64,000 nucleotides of DNA from JBGTSJ01 sp041940305 (GTDB lineage: Bacteria > Planctomycetota > Planctomycetia > Planctomycetales > Planctomycetaceae): NCBI GenBank assembly GCA_041940305.1, contig JBGTSJ010000006.1, positions 186,001 through 250,000 on the forward strand. The letters run 5' to 3'. A program made the position numbers and the translations under genes. Below the pieces are notes generated by a model. It was not told where the DNA came from and searched no databases. It worked only from the letters and a program-made list of their open reading frames with translations. Shown here in pieces: positions 34,578 to 43,287 of this stretch; positions within the stretch are counted from its first letter, which is position 1, and the number at the start of each line of letters is the position of its first letter.

Positions 34578-35165
34578 TTACAGCGCGATCGCGAAGATGG
34601 CGAGGATGAACAGCCACGCCACCCCCAGCGCGTGCCAGAAGTACGCGCAGACGCTGACTCCCCAGTGATACTCGTGGTCGTAGCGGTCCGCCTGCGCCCG
34701 CGTCGCGACGAACGCCAGGAACAGCACCGCAACAGTCAGGTGCAATGCGTGCAGGGCGGAGAGCATCAGCACGAACGGCGTCACTCCCAGCGACGCCTGC
34801 TCTGCCGCACGTTCGGCCGGCAGCAGCGTCCACAATCCATACGCCTGCACGCCCATGAACAGCGTGCCCGCGGCGAGCGCGGCGGTCAGCCAGCGTCGCA
34901 ACGACCGCTGTCGTTCCTGCCGGACGCTGCGCACCGCCCGCGTCAGCGCCACGCTCCCCGCCAGGAGGAGCAGACTGCTCACCGCGAATGCGGGCGGGAA
35001 CCAGAACTCGACGATTGTCGGTCGGCCGAACACCGCGGCCAGTCCGAGTGCCAGGACGACCGACGCACCAAACACCAGCGTTGCCCGCAGGAAGAACAGC
35101 ACCGCCTGCCGCGATTGCCCGGCGGCATGGCGACTCGGCGGTGATGCCGAACTGCGGACGCTCAT
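34578..35165 (-). CDS. Heme-copper oxidase subunit III-like protein
   Basis: A 195-residue integral membrane protein with five hydrophobic segments, the size and layout of small bacterial subunit III (CoxC/CyoC) proteins. The C-terminal part HALHLTVAVLFLAFVATRAQ and YHWGVSVCAYFWHALGVAWLFI carries the conserved His and W-H-F/W patterns of the family. It is a structural subunit of aerobic respiratory oxidases; the catalytic subunit I is not in the window, so it is an orphan here. It ends five bases from the convergent winged-helix gene and follows tatC by 111 bases. Confidence 0.82.
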   Translation of the reverse strand: MSVRSSASPPSRHAAGQSRQAVLFFLRATLVFGASVVLALGLAAVFGRPTIVEFWFPPAFAVSSLLLLAGSVALTRAVRSVRQERQRSLRRWLTAALAAGTLFMGVQAYGLWTLLPAERAAEQASLGVTPFVLMLSALHALHLTVAVLFLAFVATRAQADRYDHEYHWGVSVCAYFWHALGVAWLFILAIFAIAL

Positions 35166-35276
35166 GGAGGTGAGGATGGCAGGGATGACGGCGGTGAAAT
35201 CGGAATCCGGGTCGAACCCTCCGGCGACGCGAGGCTCGGCAACGTTCGACTTGCTGACCCGCCGGACGTCCGGGCC

Positions 35277-36395
35277 CTACGCCGGTTCTCCTTCAAACGG
35301 ATTCTTGGCAATCCCATAGCGGCACAGCAGGATGCCCAACTCATACAGGAAGATGAGCGGAAACATCATCAGGAGCATGCTGAAAGGGTCCGCGGGAGTC
35401 AGAATCATTGAGAGGAACGCGATCACCAGGATGGCCAGCCGTCGCTTCGAGCGGTACGCCTCCTCGTCAAACAGCGATATGGCAGCCAGGAACCGCATCA
35501 CGAGTGGCAACTGAAAGCTGATCCCGAACATCAGCGGCATGAGGACGGCGAAGCTGATCCATTCCGACAGTCGAATCTGCGGCGTCACGCCGATCGTCGC
35601 ATTAAAGCCAAGCAGAAACGTCAGTACGAACGGGAACACGGCGTAAAAACAAAACGCCGCCCCCACGATGAACAGCACCAGGCTCATCGTTCCATAGACG
35701 TAAACGTACTTCCGTTCGTGCTGATACAGGCCCGCCGCCACGAATTGCCACAACTGGTAGAAAATCCACGGACTGGCCAGCACGATGCCGGCGATCAACG
35801 AGACCTTCAGATACGTCATGAAGGCCTCCTGCACGTTGAACGTGACCGGCTCCAGCGACTGATTCGCCACAAACCGGAACTGGGCGAACTCATCGGCCGT
35901 CAGCGTGAGCGACACCGACTGCTCGCGCATCTCAGCGGCCGGCTCGTCGAAGCTCTCCGGTGCCACTTCGTGGAGGGCCGACAGAATGTCGAAGGCCGAC
36001 ACCGCCACTTGCAGCGACCGGGACCCCGGTGCGTCAGGCTCTTCCGTCGCGGCCGTCTCCGTGTCGCTCGTTTCGCCATCTTCCGGGGCGCTTTCCCAGA
36101 GGGCGGAAGCCCAGTTCCACAGCTGGTCCCACCACTCCTGCTGCGTAATGTCGCCAACGTCGTCCTGCACGTCGGGTGTGATCGATTTATCCCGCTTGTC
36201 TTGGGAGAACTCAACCAGCGCCCGGTCAATCGGCGCCCGGACAAAACCGACGATCCGATCACCATAAATGAGGCAGACGATGACGGTCAGCACGAGACCG
36301 ATCAGCGCCTTGAACAGGTGCACGCGGAGCACCTCCAGGTGCTCCCCGAAACTCATCGTGCTGTCGTCGAACAGGTCTTTGGACTGGCGGGCCAT
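35277..36395 (-). CDS. tatC: Sec-independent translocase subunit TatC with a large periplasmic insertion
   Basis: TatC recognises twin-arginine signal peptides and, with TatA/B, exports folded proteins. The 372-residue protein has the N-terminal SFGEHLEVLRVHLFKALIGL, six membrane segments, and the conserved NVQEAFMTYLKVSLIAGIVL plus PWIFYQLWQFVAAGL stretches. Usual TatC is about 250 residues; here some 105 residues (about 55-160) are inserted in the first periplasmic loop, acidic and Glu/Asp/Trp-rich (QQEWWDQLWNWASALWE, then a helical FDILSALHEVAPESFDE part). Start ATG 36395. tatA is not adjacent. A Tat-signal DUF1501 protein is encoded at 40343. Confidence 0.93.
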   Translation of the reverse strand: MARQSKDLFDDSTMSFGEHLEVLRVHLFKALIGLVLTVIVCLIYGDRIVGFVRAPIDRALVEFSQDKRDKSITPDVQDDVGDITQQEWWDQLWNWASALWESAPEDGETSDTETAATEEPDAPGSRSLQVAVSAFDILSALHEVAPESFDEPAAEMREQSVSLTLTADEFAQFRFVANQSLEPVTFNVQEAFMTYLKVSLIAGIVLASPWIFYQLWQFVAAGLYQHERKYVYVYGTMSLVLFIVGAAFCFYAVFPFVLTFLLGFNATIGVTPQIRLSEWISFAVLMPLMFGISFQLPLVMRFLAAISLFDEEAYRSKRRLAILVIAFLSMILTPADPFSMLLMMFPLIFLYELGILLCRYGIAKNPFEGEPA

Positions 36396-36763
36396 ACTGC
36401 TGCTCCCACCGGCGCACGGCCCCTGGCGGGCTCGCGAACACCGGACGTTATGAGAAAAACCGCAACGGCCTTTCTCCGGCTCGTATCGTGCGGCTGCGCG
36501 CAAAGGTGGTCAGCCGCGGTGCTCTTGCCAACGACGCAGGCGCACAGGCAGCACGAACAGGAACGGGGCCGGCCGCCAAGCACGGGCCATGGGTCGCGGC
36601 CGCAAGAGCGGTATCCACCCGGGGCGCCCGCCGGAGTGCGGCAGGCGGATGCGAGCAGGTGCCTGCATTCTACCCGTCCCGCGGACCAATGCAATCAGAT
36701 CGCCCCGCGCCGAACGGACTCGGGCGCGGTCCCCAGTTGATGGTGTTGCGACTGTTCACGCAT
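36396..36763. other. Region upstream of tatC without a supported gene
   Basis: 368 bases between the tatC start and a palindromic repeat. Open frames are Arg/Pro-rich and lack ribosome sites. Should contain the tatC promoter; no RNA gene recognised. Confidence 0.3.
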
Positions 36764-36940
36764 TTGTAATAGGCCCGGCGTTCACGCCGGGTAACTCGCG
36801 AGGGTCGGCGGCCTCCAGCCCGGTTCACCGGGCTTCTCGCTGTCGTGGCTTAAGCCGCAGCAGCGAGAAGCCTCGTGAACGAGGCTCTGAGCGATTGATG
36901 CCGCGTGAAGAATCCGGCATAAACGCCGGGCCTGCTACAA
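36764..36940. repeat. Full copy of the ~170-bp palindromic repeat (copy 3)
   Basis: Left end TTGTAATAGGCCCGGCGTTC then ACGCCGGGT (36764-36792); right end CCGGCATAAACGCCGGGCCT then GCTACAA (36914-36940), an imperfect inverted copy. Inside: AGCCCGGTTCACCGGGCT (36818-36835), TCTCGCTG, CAGCGAGAAGCC and GCCTCGTGAACGAGGC (36870-36885, a perfect small hairpin). Confidence 0.8.
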
Positions 36941-37083
36941 CTCAATCCCTACACGTCTGCATCACTCAACCACTGCACTTCTGCACCACCACCAAATAGA
37001 ATCGACACCCAAATGGACTCCGTTTGCGGACCGCGCGCCCGTCTGTCAGACTGAAGTCGACCAATCCCGACAGGAGTCGAGCA

Positions 37084-37995
37084 ATGCGACGTCTCGCGGT
37101 CTCCAGCGTGTTCCTGAGTCTCTGCGCGGTGTCTCTGGCCGAACCCACGGATCCCGCCGACAAGCCCGATCCAGCCGCCGCCGCAGCGCCCGTGCCGCTC
37201 AATCCGGGGCAGACGGTGCTGCTCGATCTGCCGAACAACCGGCTGCTGCTCAAGACGCAGGTCGTGCTGCGGGAGGGAGTGCTGGAGATGTTTGTCTGCA
37301 AATCGCAGACGAAGGAGCACGAATCCATCCTGTCGGTCGATGCCGACGCGTACCTGATCCATGCCGGACTGCTGGCTCTGGGCGCTCAGCCCGGAACGCC
37401 GGCCCGGTTTGACGAGAAATATCATCCCCCGACAGGGCAGAAGATCGACATTTTCGTCATCTGGACTGACGAAGAGGGGATGGAGCACCGCAAGCCGGTC
37501 CAGTCCTGGATTCGGCACGTCACCCGTCGATACTACGAGCACCCGCTCGATGCGTTGCCGGCCGGCGTCACCATCGACGACGACAGCGAGCTGCGCTACG
37601 ACCAGCAGAACAAGCTGCTGCTCTGGTTCGGACCGATGACCGCAGAGCAGCGGGACGAGTTGCTGGCCCGCAGCGACAACAAGCAGTACCAGGAAGGGAT
37701 TCGCTCATTCCACAAGGCGAGTCAGCCGCGCGAGATCGAGGCGGACTTCCTGTTCACGGGGAGCAGCTTCTACAAGCAGAAGGACGGCACGCTGTTCTAC
37801 CAGGCCGAGAGCGGCAACATCATCTGCGTCGCCAACTTTGCGGACGCCATGATCGACGTCTCGGTCGAAAGCTCCGCGTCGAATGCGCAACTCCTGTATG
37901 AGCCGTACACCGAACGGATCCCCCCGCTCGGCACGCCGGTAACGGTGGAGCTGATCCCGGTCCCGGCGACGGACGATCCCCCCGCGGATCAGTAG
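37084..37995 (+). CDS. Secreted YdjY-domain protein
   Basis: A 303-residue exported protein. After a signal peptide (LAVSSVFLSLCAVSLAE) the first half matches the YdjY domain: VVLREGVLEMFVCKSQTKEH, ESILSVDADAYLIHAGLLAL, GAQPGTPARFDEKYHPPTGQ and IDIFVIWTDEEGMEHRKPVQ. The domain is widespread in planctomycetes and of unknown function. The C-terminal half has FLFTGSSFYKQKDGTLFYQAE and ends with a Pro-rich tail. Start ATG 37084. The next gene starts 30 bases downstream on the same strand. Confidence 0.85.
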   Translation: MRRLAVSSVFLSLCAVSLAEPTDPADKPDPAAAAAPVPLNPGQTVLLDLPNNRLLLKTQVVLREGVLEMFVCKSQTKEHESILSVDADAYLIHAGLLALGAQPGTPARFDEKYHPPTGQKIDIFVIWTDEEGMEHRKPVQSWIRHVTRRYYEHPLDALPAGVTIDDDSELRYDQQNKLLLWFGPMTAEQRDELLARSDNKQYQEGIRSFHKASQPREIEADFLFTGSSFYKQKDGTLFYQAESGNIICVANFADAMIDVSVESSASNAQLLYEPYTERIPPLGTPVTVELIPVPATDDPPADQ

Positions 37996-38025
37996 CCGTC
38001 CTGAAACGCCAGCTTCGGCCGACGC

Positions 38026-39465
38026 ATGCTTCAAATCGACGAGTCGCTCCGTCCCGCGGACCTTCAGCCGCTGCTCTCGCAGTTCTGGGAAGCATCCGCG
38101 CGATCCATCAACGCCATCGAAGCCGCATGGAAACCAGGCGACGGCGCCCCGGTCTTTACCGTCAACGGTCGCTACACCGTGCGCGGCTGGACCGAATGGA
38201 CGCAGGGCTTCCAGTTCGGCTCCGAGCTCCTGCAGTTCGACGCGACCGGCGACGCAAAGCACCTGGAGAGCGGCCGCGACCACACCGTCCGGCTCATGGC
38301 CCCGCACGTCAGCCACATCGGCGTGCACGACCACGGATTCAACAACGTCAGCACGTACGGAAACCTGCGGCGGCTGATGCTCGAAGGCCGTATCCCGGCC
38401 AATGATCGCGAGCTGCAGTTCTACGAACTCGCCCTCAAGCTCAGCGGCGCGGTGCAGGCCGCCCGCTGGAGTTCAATCAGCGATTCGGCCGACGGCTCTC
38501 CCCATTCGCCCACGCCCCCCGCGGCCGGCTACATCTATTCCTTCAACGGGCCCCATTCTCTGTTCTCGGATACAATTCGCTCGCTGCGGGCGCTCGCATT
38601 GGCCCATCGGCTCGGCCATCGGCTGATGGGAGAGAACGACGCCTCCATCTGCCTGCTCGACAGACTCGTGCAGCACGCGCGGGCGACGGCTGAGTGGAAC
38701 GTCTATTTCGGCAAGGGGCGGGACGCCTGGGATGTGCCGGGCCGCGTAGTGCACGAAAGCATCTTCAACCGCAACGACGGTCGCTATCGCTGTCCTTCGA
38801 CGCAGCAGGGATACAGCCCCTTCAGCACATGGACCCGCGGTCTCGCCTGGATCATCGTGGGGTACGCCGAGCAGCTGGAATTCCTCGAGACGTGCACCGA
38901 CGACGAATTGGGCCCGCTCGGGGGTCGCGATGCCATTGCCGCTCTGTGGACCGAGGCGGCCCGCGCCACGTGCCGCTTCTACATCGAACAGTCTCCCACC
39001 GACGGCATCCCCTACTGGGACACCGGCGCACCCGGCCTCGCCATGATGGCCGATTATCTCGACCGGCCCGCAGAGCCGTTCAACGACTTTGAACCGGTCG
39101 ACAGTTCGGCCGCAGCCATCGCCTGCCAGGGTCTGATTCGCTTCGGCCGCTATCTCACATCCGGCAGCCGTTCGGCATCGTCAACGGCGGATGGCGAGAA
39201 GTTCGAGCAGGCAGGCCTGACGGTCCTCCGCTCGCTTCTGCAGGAGCCGTATCTCAATCAGGATCCGCAGCATCAGGGGCTGCTGCTGCACGCCGTCTAT
39301 CATCGGCCGCGCGGCTGGGATCATGTTCCAAAAGGGCGTCGCATCCCCTGCGGCGAATCCTGCCTGTGGGGCGACTATCACCTGCGCGAAGCAGCGCTGT
39401 ACGTGCAGCGCCTCGCATCCGATGCCCCCTACCTGTCGTTCTTCGGACCGCCGGAGGTACAGTAA
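38026..39465 (+). CDS. GH88-type unsaturated glucuronyl hydrolase-like protein
   Basis: A 479-residue alpha/alpha-barrel protein. GH88 enzymes hydrate the double bond of unsaturated uronic sugars released by polysaccharide lyases. Recognisable parts are HIGVHDHGFNNVSTYGNLRR (catalytic Asp region), STWTRGLAWIIVGYAEQLEF and YWDTGAP...PVDSSAAAIACQGL, all in the family order. No signal peptide, so it acts in the cytoplasm on imported oligosaccharides. Directly follows the YdjY gene by 30 bases. Sulfatases and lyases that usually accompany it are not in the window. Confidence 0.85.
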   Translation: MLQIDESLRPADLQPLLSQFWEASARSINAIEAAWKPGDGAPVFTVNGRYTVRGWTEWTQGFQFGSELLQFDATGDAKHLESGRDHTVRLMAPHVSHIGVHDHGFNNVSTYGNLRRLMLEGRIPANDRELQFYELALKLSGAVQAARWSSISDSADGSPHSPTPPAAGYIYSFNGPHSLFSDTIRSLRALALAHRLGHRLMGENDASICLLDRLVQHARATAEWNVYFGKGRDAWDVPGRVVHESIFNRNDGRYRCPSTQQGYSPFSTWTRGLAWIIVGYAEQLEFLETCTDDELGPLGGRDAIAALWTEAARATCRFYIEQSPTDGIPYWDTGAPGLAMMADYLDRPAEPFNDFEPVDSSAAAIACQGLIRFGRYLTSGSRSASSTADGEKFEQAGLTVLRSLLQEPYLNQDPQHQGLLLHAVYHRPRGWDHVPKGRRIPCGESCLWGDYHLREAALYVQRLASDAPYLSFFGPPEVQ

Positions 39466-39958
39466 CTCTTGGTCGTCGCAGGCACAGTCCTCTGTGCCGT
39501 CCGCTGGGTTCACTGCGTAGCACAACGCACCGCGGGACCGAATCTGCCCTCCACGAAGGTCCGCTCCTGCACCTGACCGCCGACCGCGTGAGTTCGATCG
39601 GACAGATCAACCCGGCCGCGCGGATCATGACGATTCTTTCGACCGCTCCGTCAGGATTGTGCTCACTGTTCACAATCTGACGCGTCTTTTCCCGCACGTC
39701 TGCGGGATGTGACCTACGCTTCCCTCTCGGGTCGGATGCGCCGGGACTCATCATCCTGACAAGGGACCAGTCTGGTCCCGCACCCCGGCGTCTGCGATCC
39801 GGAACACGTCCTGTCGCGAGGGGGCCGCTTCGCTCCCGTTTCTGCCCATTCAGATCGGTCTGCTCGAAGCCTCGGTGGACTCCGCAGCGAGTCGCCGCGC
39901 CGGCGTGGCGCGGTCGATCGATCGTTGCGGCCGCGTCTGTCTGCATGTGAGGTGCGCA
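39466..39958. other. 493-base intergenic region, no gene seen
   Basis: GGCACAG at 39481-39487 and CTGTGCC at 39492-39498 form a 7-bp hairpin shortly after the GH88 stop, a possible weak terminator. GGGACCAG...GGTCCC near 39764-39780 is another short stem. The open frames here are shadows. Confidence 0.35.
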
Positions 39959-40279
39959 ATGTTGCTCCAGAAGGAATCCAATCTCCGTCGAACCGCGGCC
40001 GTCATTCTGGTGGCGGCCCTGGTGTTGCTGTACTGGCTGGCGAGCGGGGCGTCGGCTGGAAACAAGAAGTCCAAACCGTCCGACAACGGCGCCGCCAACG
40101 GAATCGCTCATCGCGTCGCCGCGCTCGAGGCGGCCCAGGCGGATACGGACGAGGCCATCGTCCTGCTGCTGGATGCAGTCGGAACACTTCAGGCCCAGGT
40201 GTCCAACCTCGAACTGCAGGTCGCCGACCTCGCTGACCGCGTGGCCGACCTGGAAGAGGCCCCGGTCGCCAACCCGTAG
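39959..40279 (+). CDS. Small membrane-anchored coiled-coil protein
   Basis: A 106-residue protein: a short basic N terminus, one hydrophobic segment (AAVILVAALVLLYWLASGAS), a Lys/Ser/Asn linker, and a heptad-repeat region (VAALEAAQADTDEAIVLLLD, VGTLQAQVSNLELQVADLAD, RVADLEEAP) predicted to form a coiled coil. No known domain. Start ATG 39959 follows GAGG. A strong hairpin terminator lies after the stop. Confidence 0.75.
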   Translation: MLLQKESNLRRTAAVILVAALVLLYWLASGASAGNKKSKPSDNGAANGIAHRVAALEAAQADTDEAIVLLLDAVGTLQAQVSNLELQVADLADRVADLEEAPVANP

Positions 40280-40303
40280 CCCGACGGAGCCGGTCGAATC
40301 GCA

Positions 40304-40334
40304 GCGATCCGGACGCAGGCCGCGTCCGGATCGC
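40304..40334. terminator. Perfect 13-bp bidirectional terminator hairpin
   Basis: GCGATCCGGACGC at 40304-40316 and GCGTCCGGATCGC at 40322-40334 with the loop AGGCC, between the convergent ends at 40279 and 40343. Confidence 0.75.
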
Positions 40335-40342
40335 TTGCGGCT

Positions 40343-41563
40343 TCAACTGAACAGCTTCAGTCGCGGAAACTCGCCGGCGACAATGCCGCGCGCCGGGACG
40401 TTCAGCCACTCTTCCAGCAGCGTGCTGTACACGCTCCGGAAATCAGTGTGGAACTTGAGGTCTCCCTCCTCGAGATCGTCGAGGGCAGGTTGCTCCCCCA
40501 GCAATCCGGAGTTGACCCGGTCGCCGGCAATGAACAACGGTGCTGCGGTGCCGTGATCGGTGCCGGCCGAGCCGTTCTCGGCCACCCGGCGGCCGAACTC
40601 CGAGAACATCACCGTGGCCACTCGCTGATGCTGCCCCTGATGCTGCAGATCCTCATGGAACGCGGCGACGGCGCTCCCCAGCGTCGCAAGCAGTTCCGCA
40701 TGCGATGGCCCTTGTCCCGCATGCGTGTCAAACCCGTCGAGCGACGTGTAGTACACACGCTCGGGCACCCCGGCCGAAATGAATTGTGCGATCAGTTTCA
40801 GCCGCTGCGCCAGCGGAGTCTCGGGATAAGCGACGGGTGTGTCATACTTCGTGGCGGCCTGCTGCACGCGTGCGGCCGATTCGTATGTCGTCCGGGCCGA
40901 ACTGCGAAGAAAACTCAACAGTTCGGAGTCCGCCCCCTCCTCAGCCGCCTGGCCTTCCACGATGGCCCGCTTGCCCGCATCGTCCCCATCGGCGGAGACG
41001 CGCAGCTTGTAATCGTTCAACGACTGCAGCGACGGGGCGTAACCGGTCGCGCCAAACAGGGCCAGCGGCGTCTCTCCCCCGCCGACGTACAGCGCGCCGG
41101 TCCCTGTTCCCAGTTGCGGCGACGTGCGTCCCAGCCAGCCGAGCGGCTCCGACTCAGGCTGCAGCGTCGCCTTGTGCCAGATGTCCAGTGACGTGAAATG
41201 CGACCGGTTCGGCTGCGGGTATCCCACACCCTGGACCACGCACAGCCGGTTCTGCTCCAGCAGCGTCGCGAACCCGCCCAGCGCCGGATGAAAACCCGCC
41301 TCATCATCAATCTTCAGCACATCCGCCGCGGCAACCCGTAACGTCGGCCGCGCCGCCGCATAACGCGAATCGGCAAACGGGACGACGGTGTTGAGACCGT
41401 CGTTCCCCCCGCTCAACTGGATCACGACCAGAACTGTCTCGCCGCCGCCCGGCTGTTCGGTCGAACCCGCGGCGTGTGCGACTCGCCGGAAGAACGCCGG
41501 CATCGTGGCAGCGCTGCTCAGTGCGGCGGCCGAGGTCAGGAAGCGACGTCGTGAGAGTGACAT
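40343..41563 (-). CDS. DUF1501 protein with Tat signal
   Basis: A 406-residue protein beginning MSLSRRRFLTSAAALSSAAT, a twin-arginine signal, so it is exported folded. The DUF1501 core is visible in VLVVIQLSGGNDGLNTVVPF, SLDIWHKA, DGFDTHAGQGPSHAELLATL and TVMFSEFGRRVAENGSAGTD; the metal- and phosphate-like ligands resemble alkaline-phosphatase/sulfatase folds. In planctomycetes DUF1501 genes pair with a DUF1800 gene; here a DUF1800 gene lies upstream with a small lipoprotein between. The 38-base gap to the lipoprotein fits an operon. Confidence 0.92.
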   Translation of the reverse strand: MSLSRRRFLTSAAALSSAATMPAFFRRVAHAAGSTEQPGGGETVLVVIQLSGGNDGLNTVVPFADSRYAAARPTLRVAAADVLKIDDEAGFHPALGGFATLLEQNRLCVVQGVGYPQPNRSHFTSLDIWHKATLQPESEPLGWLGRTSPQLGTGTGALYVGGGETPLALFGATGYAPSLQSLNDYKLRVSADGDDAGKRAIVEGQAAEEGADSELLSFLRSSARTTYESAARVQQAATKYDTPVAYPETPLAQRLKLIAQFISAGVPERVYYTSLDGFDTHAGQGPSHAELLATLGSAVAAFHEDLQHQGQHQRVATVMFSEFGRRVAENGSAGTDHGTAAPLFIAGDRVNSGLLGEQPALDDLEEGDLKFHTDFRSVYSTLLEEWLNVPARGIVAGEFPRLKLFS

Positions 41564-41601
41564 GTGACGGTTCTCCGACAGGGGACTGCAAATGATGCCT
41601 G

Positions 41602-41850
41602 CTACTTGCCGATACGAGTCGGGCCGTTCCGCCAGGAATCCTTTTGCCGTTCGATCTCCCGCTCAAGCTGCTCCGGATCCGATGCGAGTTCCTCCGCCGT
41701 CTCGGCAGCGTCGCGAGCATCCTCCGCAACGTCATCGGCGAGCCTGGCCATGTCGCCTCCAGGGTCCGGATTGATACCACATCCGGCCAGACCGGCGCTG
41801 ATGCCCGCTACGGCAATCGGCGCCAACGTGAGAGATCGTTGAGTAATCAT
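41602..41850 (-). CDS. Small lipoprotein between DUF1800 and DUF1501 genes
   Basis: An 82-residue protein with lipoprotein signal MITQRSLTLAPIAVAGISAG then LAGC, and an Ala/Asp/Glu-rich helical remainder (LADDVAEDARDAAETAEELA). Its ATG overlaps the DUF1800 TGA (ATGA), so translation is coupled. No known family; perhaps a small envelope anchor for the neighbouring pair. Confidence 0.75.
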   Translation of the reverse strand: MITQRSLTLAPIAVAGISAGLAGCGINPDPGGDMARLADDVAEDARDAAETAEELASDPEQLEREIERQKDSWRNGPTRIGK

Positions 41851-43253
41851 CCCAACTGATACTCCGGCATGGTGAGCGCCAGATGCGCGGCGCTTCGTGC
41901 GAGCTGCCGCCGGGCCGTTCGCTCCAGAAACGGCCGAGCCGACAATTCCGCCCGCTCCCGCTGCAATTCCGCCGCAATGGCCTGCAGCGGCTTCTCGTTC
42001 GCCTGCTGATGGAACAGCTCCAGAAAGAATCTCGCCAGATCCGCATCCGTTTCCGCATGCTGCACACCGGGCAGATCGGCTGGATCGCAGCGCCCTCCGG
42101 CGCCCACGCCGCGCGTCAGTTCGAGCGCCGTGTTCTGCCGCAACAGCAGCGTGCTGGAATTGATCCAGTCCTTGCCCCCGTCCCAACCCTTGACGCTCGG
42201 TGGAAGGAACAACGCCTGTCCCATCTCGCCACAGACCTGCGCGGCATCACGCGGACTGACTCGCCCTTCCAGGGAACGCACCGTTTCGACAACGAACTCG
42301 ACCGGCGACTTCACCCGCTGGCGGATCGCGGCGTCCGAGTAAAACACCCAGCTGGACAGCATCCGCTCCACCAGCCATGCAATGTCAAAATTCCGCTGCC
42401 GGAATCCGTCGACCAGAGGCTGCAGGAATTCATCGGAAGGCTCTGCGGCGTCGCTCACCAGTTCGCGGAACAGCTTGCGGACGATAAACCGCGGGCATGC
42501 CGGCTGCGCGAGTGCCAGCCGCACGACGTCCCCCCCGGCCCAGCGTCCCCTCTGCCCGAAGATCGTCTTCTCGCCCTCATCGTGCCGCGCCGGATCGAAG
42601 TGAGCGACCCCGTCGCGGACGGACCAGCCCGTCAGGGCCCGCGCCGCCTCCTTGATATCGTCTTCGGTGTAGTTGCCGTCCCCGAGGCTGAACAGCTCGA
42701 ACACCTCGCGCGCGTAGTTCTCATTGGGCGCCCCCTTGCGGTTGGAATCGGAATCCAGCCAGATGAGCATCGCCGGATCGCGCGTCATCGCCTGCAGCAG
42801 ATCGCCGAATTGTCCCAGCGCGTGCCGCCGGATTGTCTCATGCTGCTCGCTCATCAGCAGCACGTCCTGCACCTTCGCGTGCGACGTCGCGAAGTGGTCA
42901 TGCCAGAAAAGCGTCATGCGCTCCCGCAACGGGTGCGGCGACGACAGCAGTCGATGAAACCACAACGCCTGCAGTTGACCGATGTCGCGGCTGTCCAGCA
43001 CGCCCGGCCGCAGCCGATCAACCTCCGATTCAAAGTGATCAGTCTCAAGTCCGCCGTCGATCAGCTGTCGCACCAGCGCAGGCAGACCGGCCTCGACGCC
43101 TCCCTCCAGTTCGCTCCACGTCGCCCCATATCCCGCCCGCCGATAGAGATGCGCGACCTTCACCCGGTCCCAGCGATTCGACCGGTTCGGAAAGAACGGC
43201 TCCCACGCCAGCGACGGCGAAAAGCGATCCAGCGTCTGTTGGGCATCAGCCAT
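41847..43253 (-). CDS. DUF1800 protein
   Basis: A 468-residue protein of the DUF1800 family, exported partner of DUF1501 proteins in planctomycetes and related phyla. The hallmark stretches are HLYRRAGYGATWSELE near the N terminus, PLRERMTLFWHDHFATSHAK, MLIWLDSDSNRKGAPNENYA and REVFELFSLGDGNYTEDDIK. No signal peptide is evident in the annotated start, as is common in the family. It follows the 574-residue gene by 34 bases and overlaps the lipoprotein gene. Confidence 0.9.
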   Translation of the reverse strand: MADAQQTLDRFSPSLAWEPFFPNRSNRWDRVKVAHLYRRAGYGATWSELEGGVEAGLPALVRQLIDGGLETDHFESEVDRLRPGVLDSRDIGQLQALWFHRLLSSPHPLRERMTLFWHDHFATSHAKVQDVLLMSEQHETIRRHALGQFGDLLQAMTRDPAMLIWLDSDSNRKGAPNENYAREVFELFSLGDGNYTEDDIKEAARALTGWSVRDGVAHFDPARHDEGEKTIFGQRGRWAGGDVVRLALAQPACPRFIVRKLFRELVSDAAEPSDEFLQPLVDGFRQRNFDIAWLVERMLSSWVFYSDAAIRQRVKSPVEFVVETVRSLEGRVSPRDAAQVCGEMGQALFLPPSVKGWDGGKDWINSSTLLLRQNTALELTRGVGAGGRCDPADLPGVQHAETDADLARFFLELFHQQANEKPLQAIAAELQRERAELSARPFLERTARRQLARSAAHLALTMPEYQLG

Positions 43254-43287
43254 GTTGAAGACCGGTAGTCCGTCGCAAGTCCGTCAC

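Noticed and set aside
41883..43268. 461-codon plus-strand frame
   Set aside because: Antisense to the well-supported DUF1800 gene.
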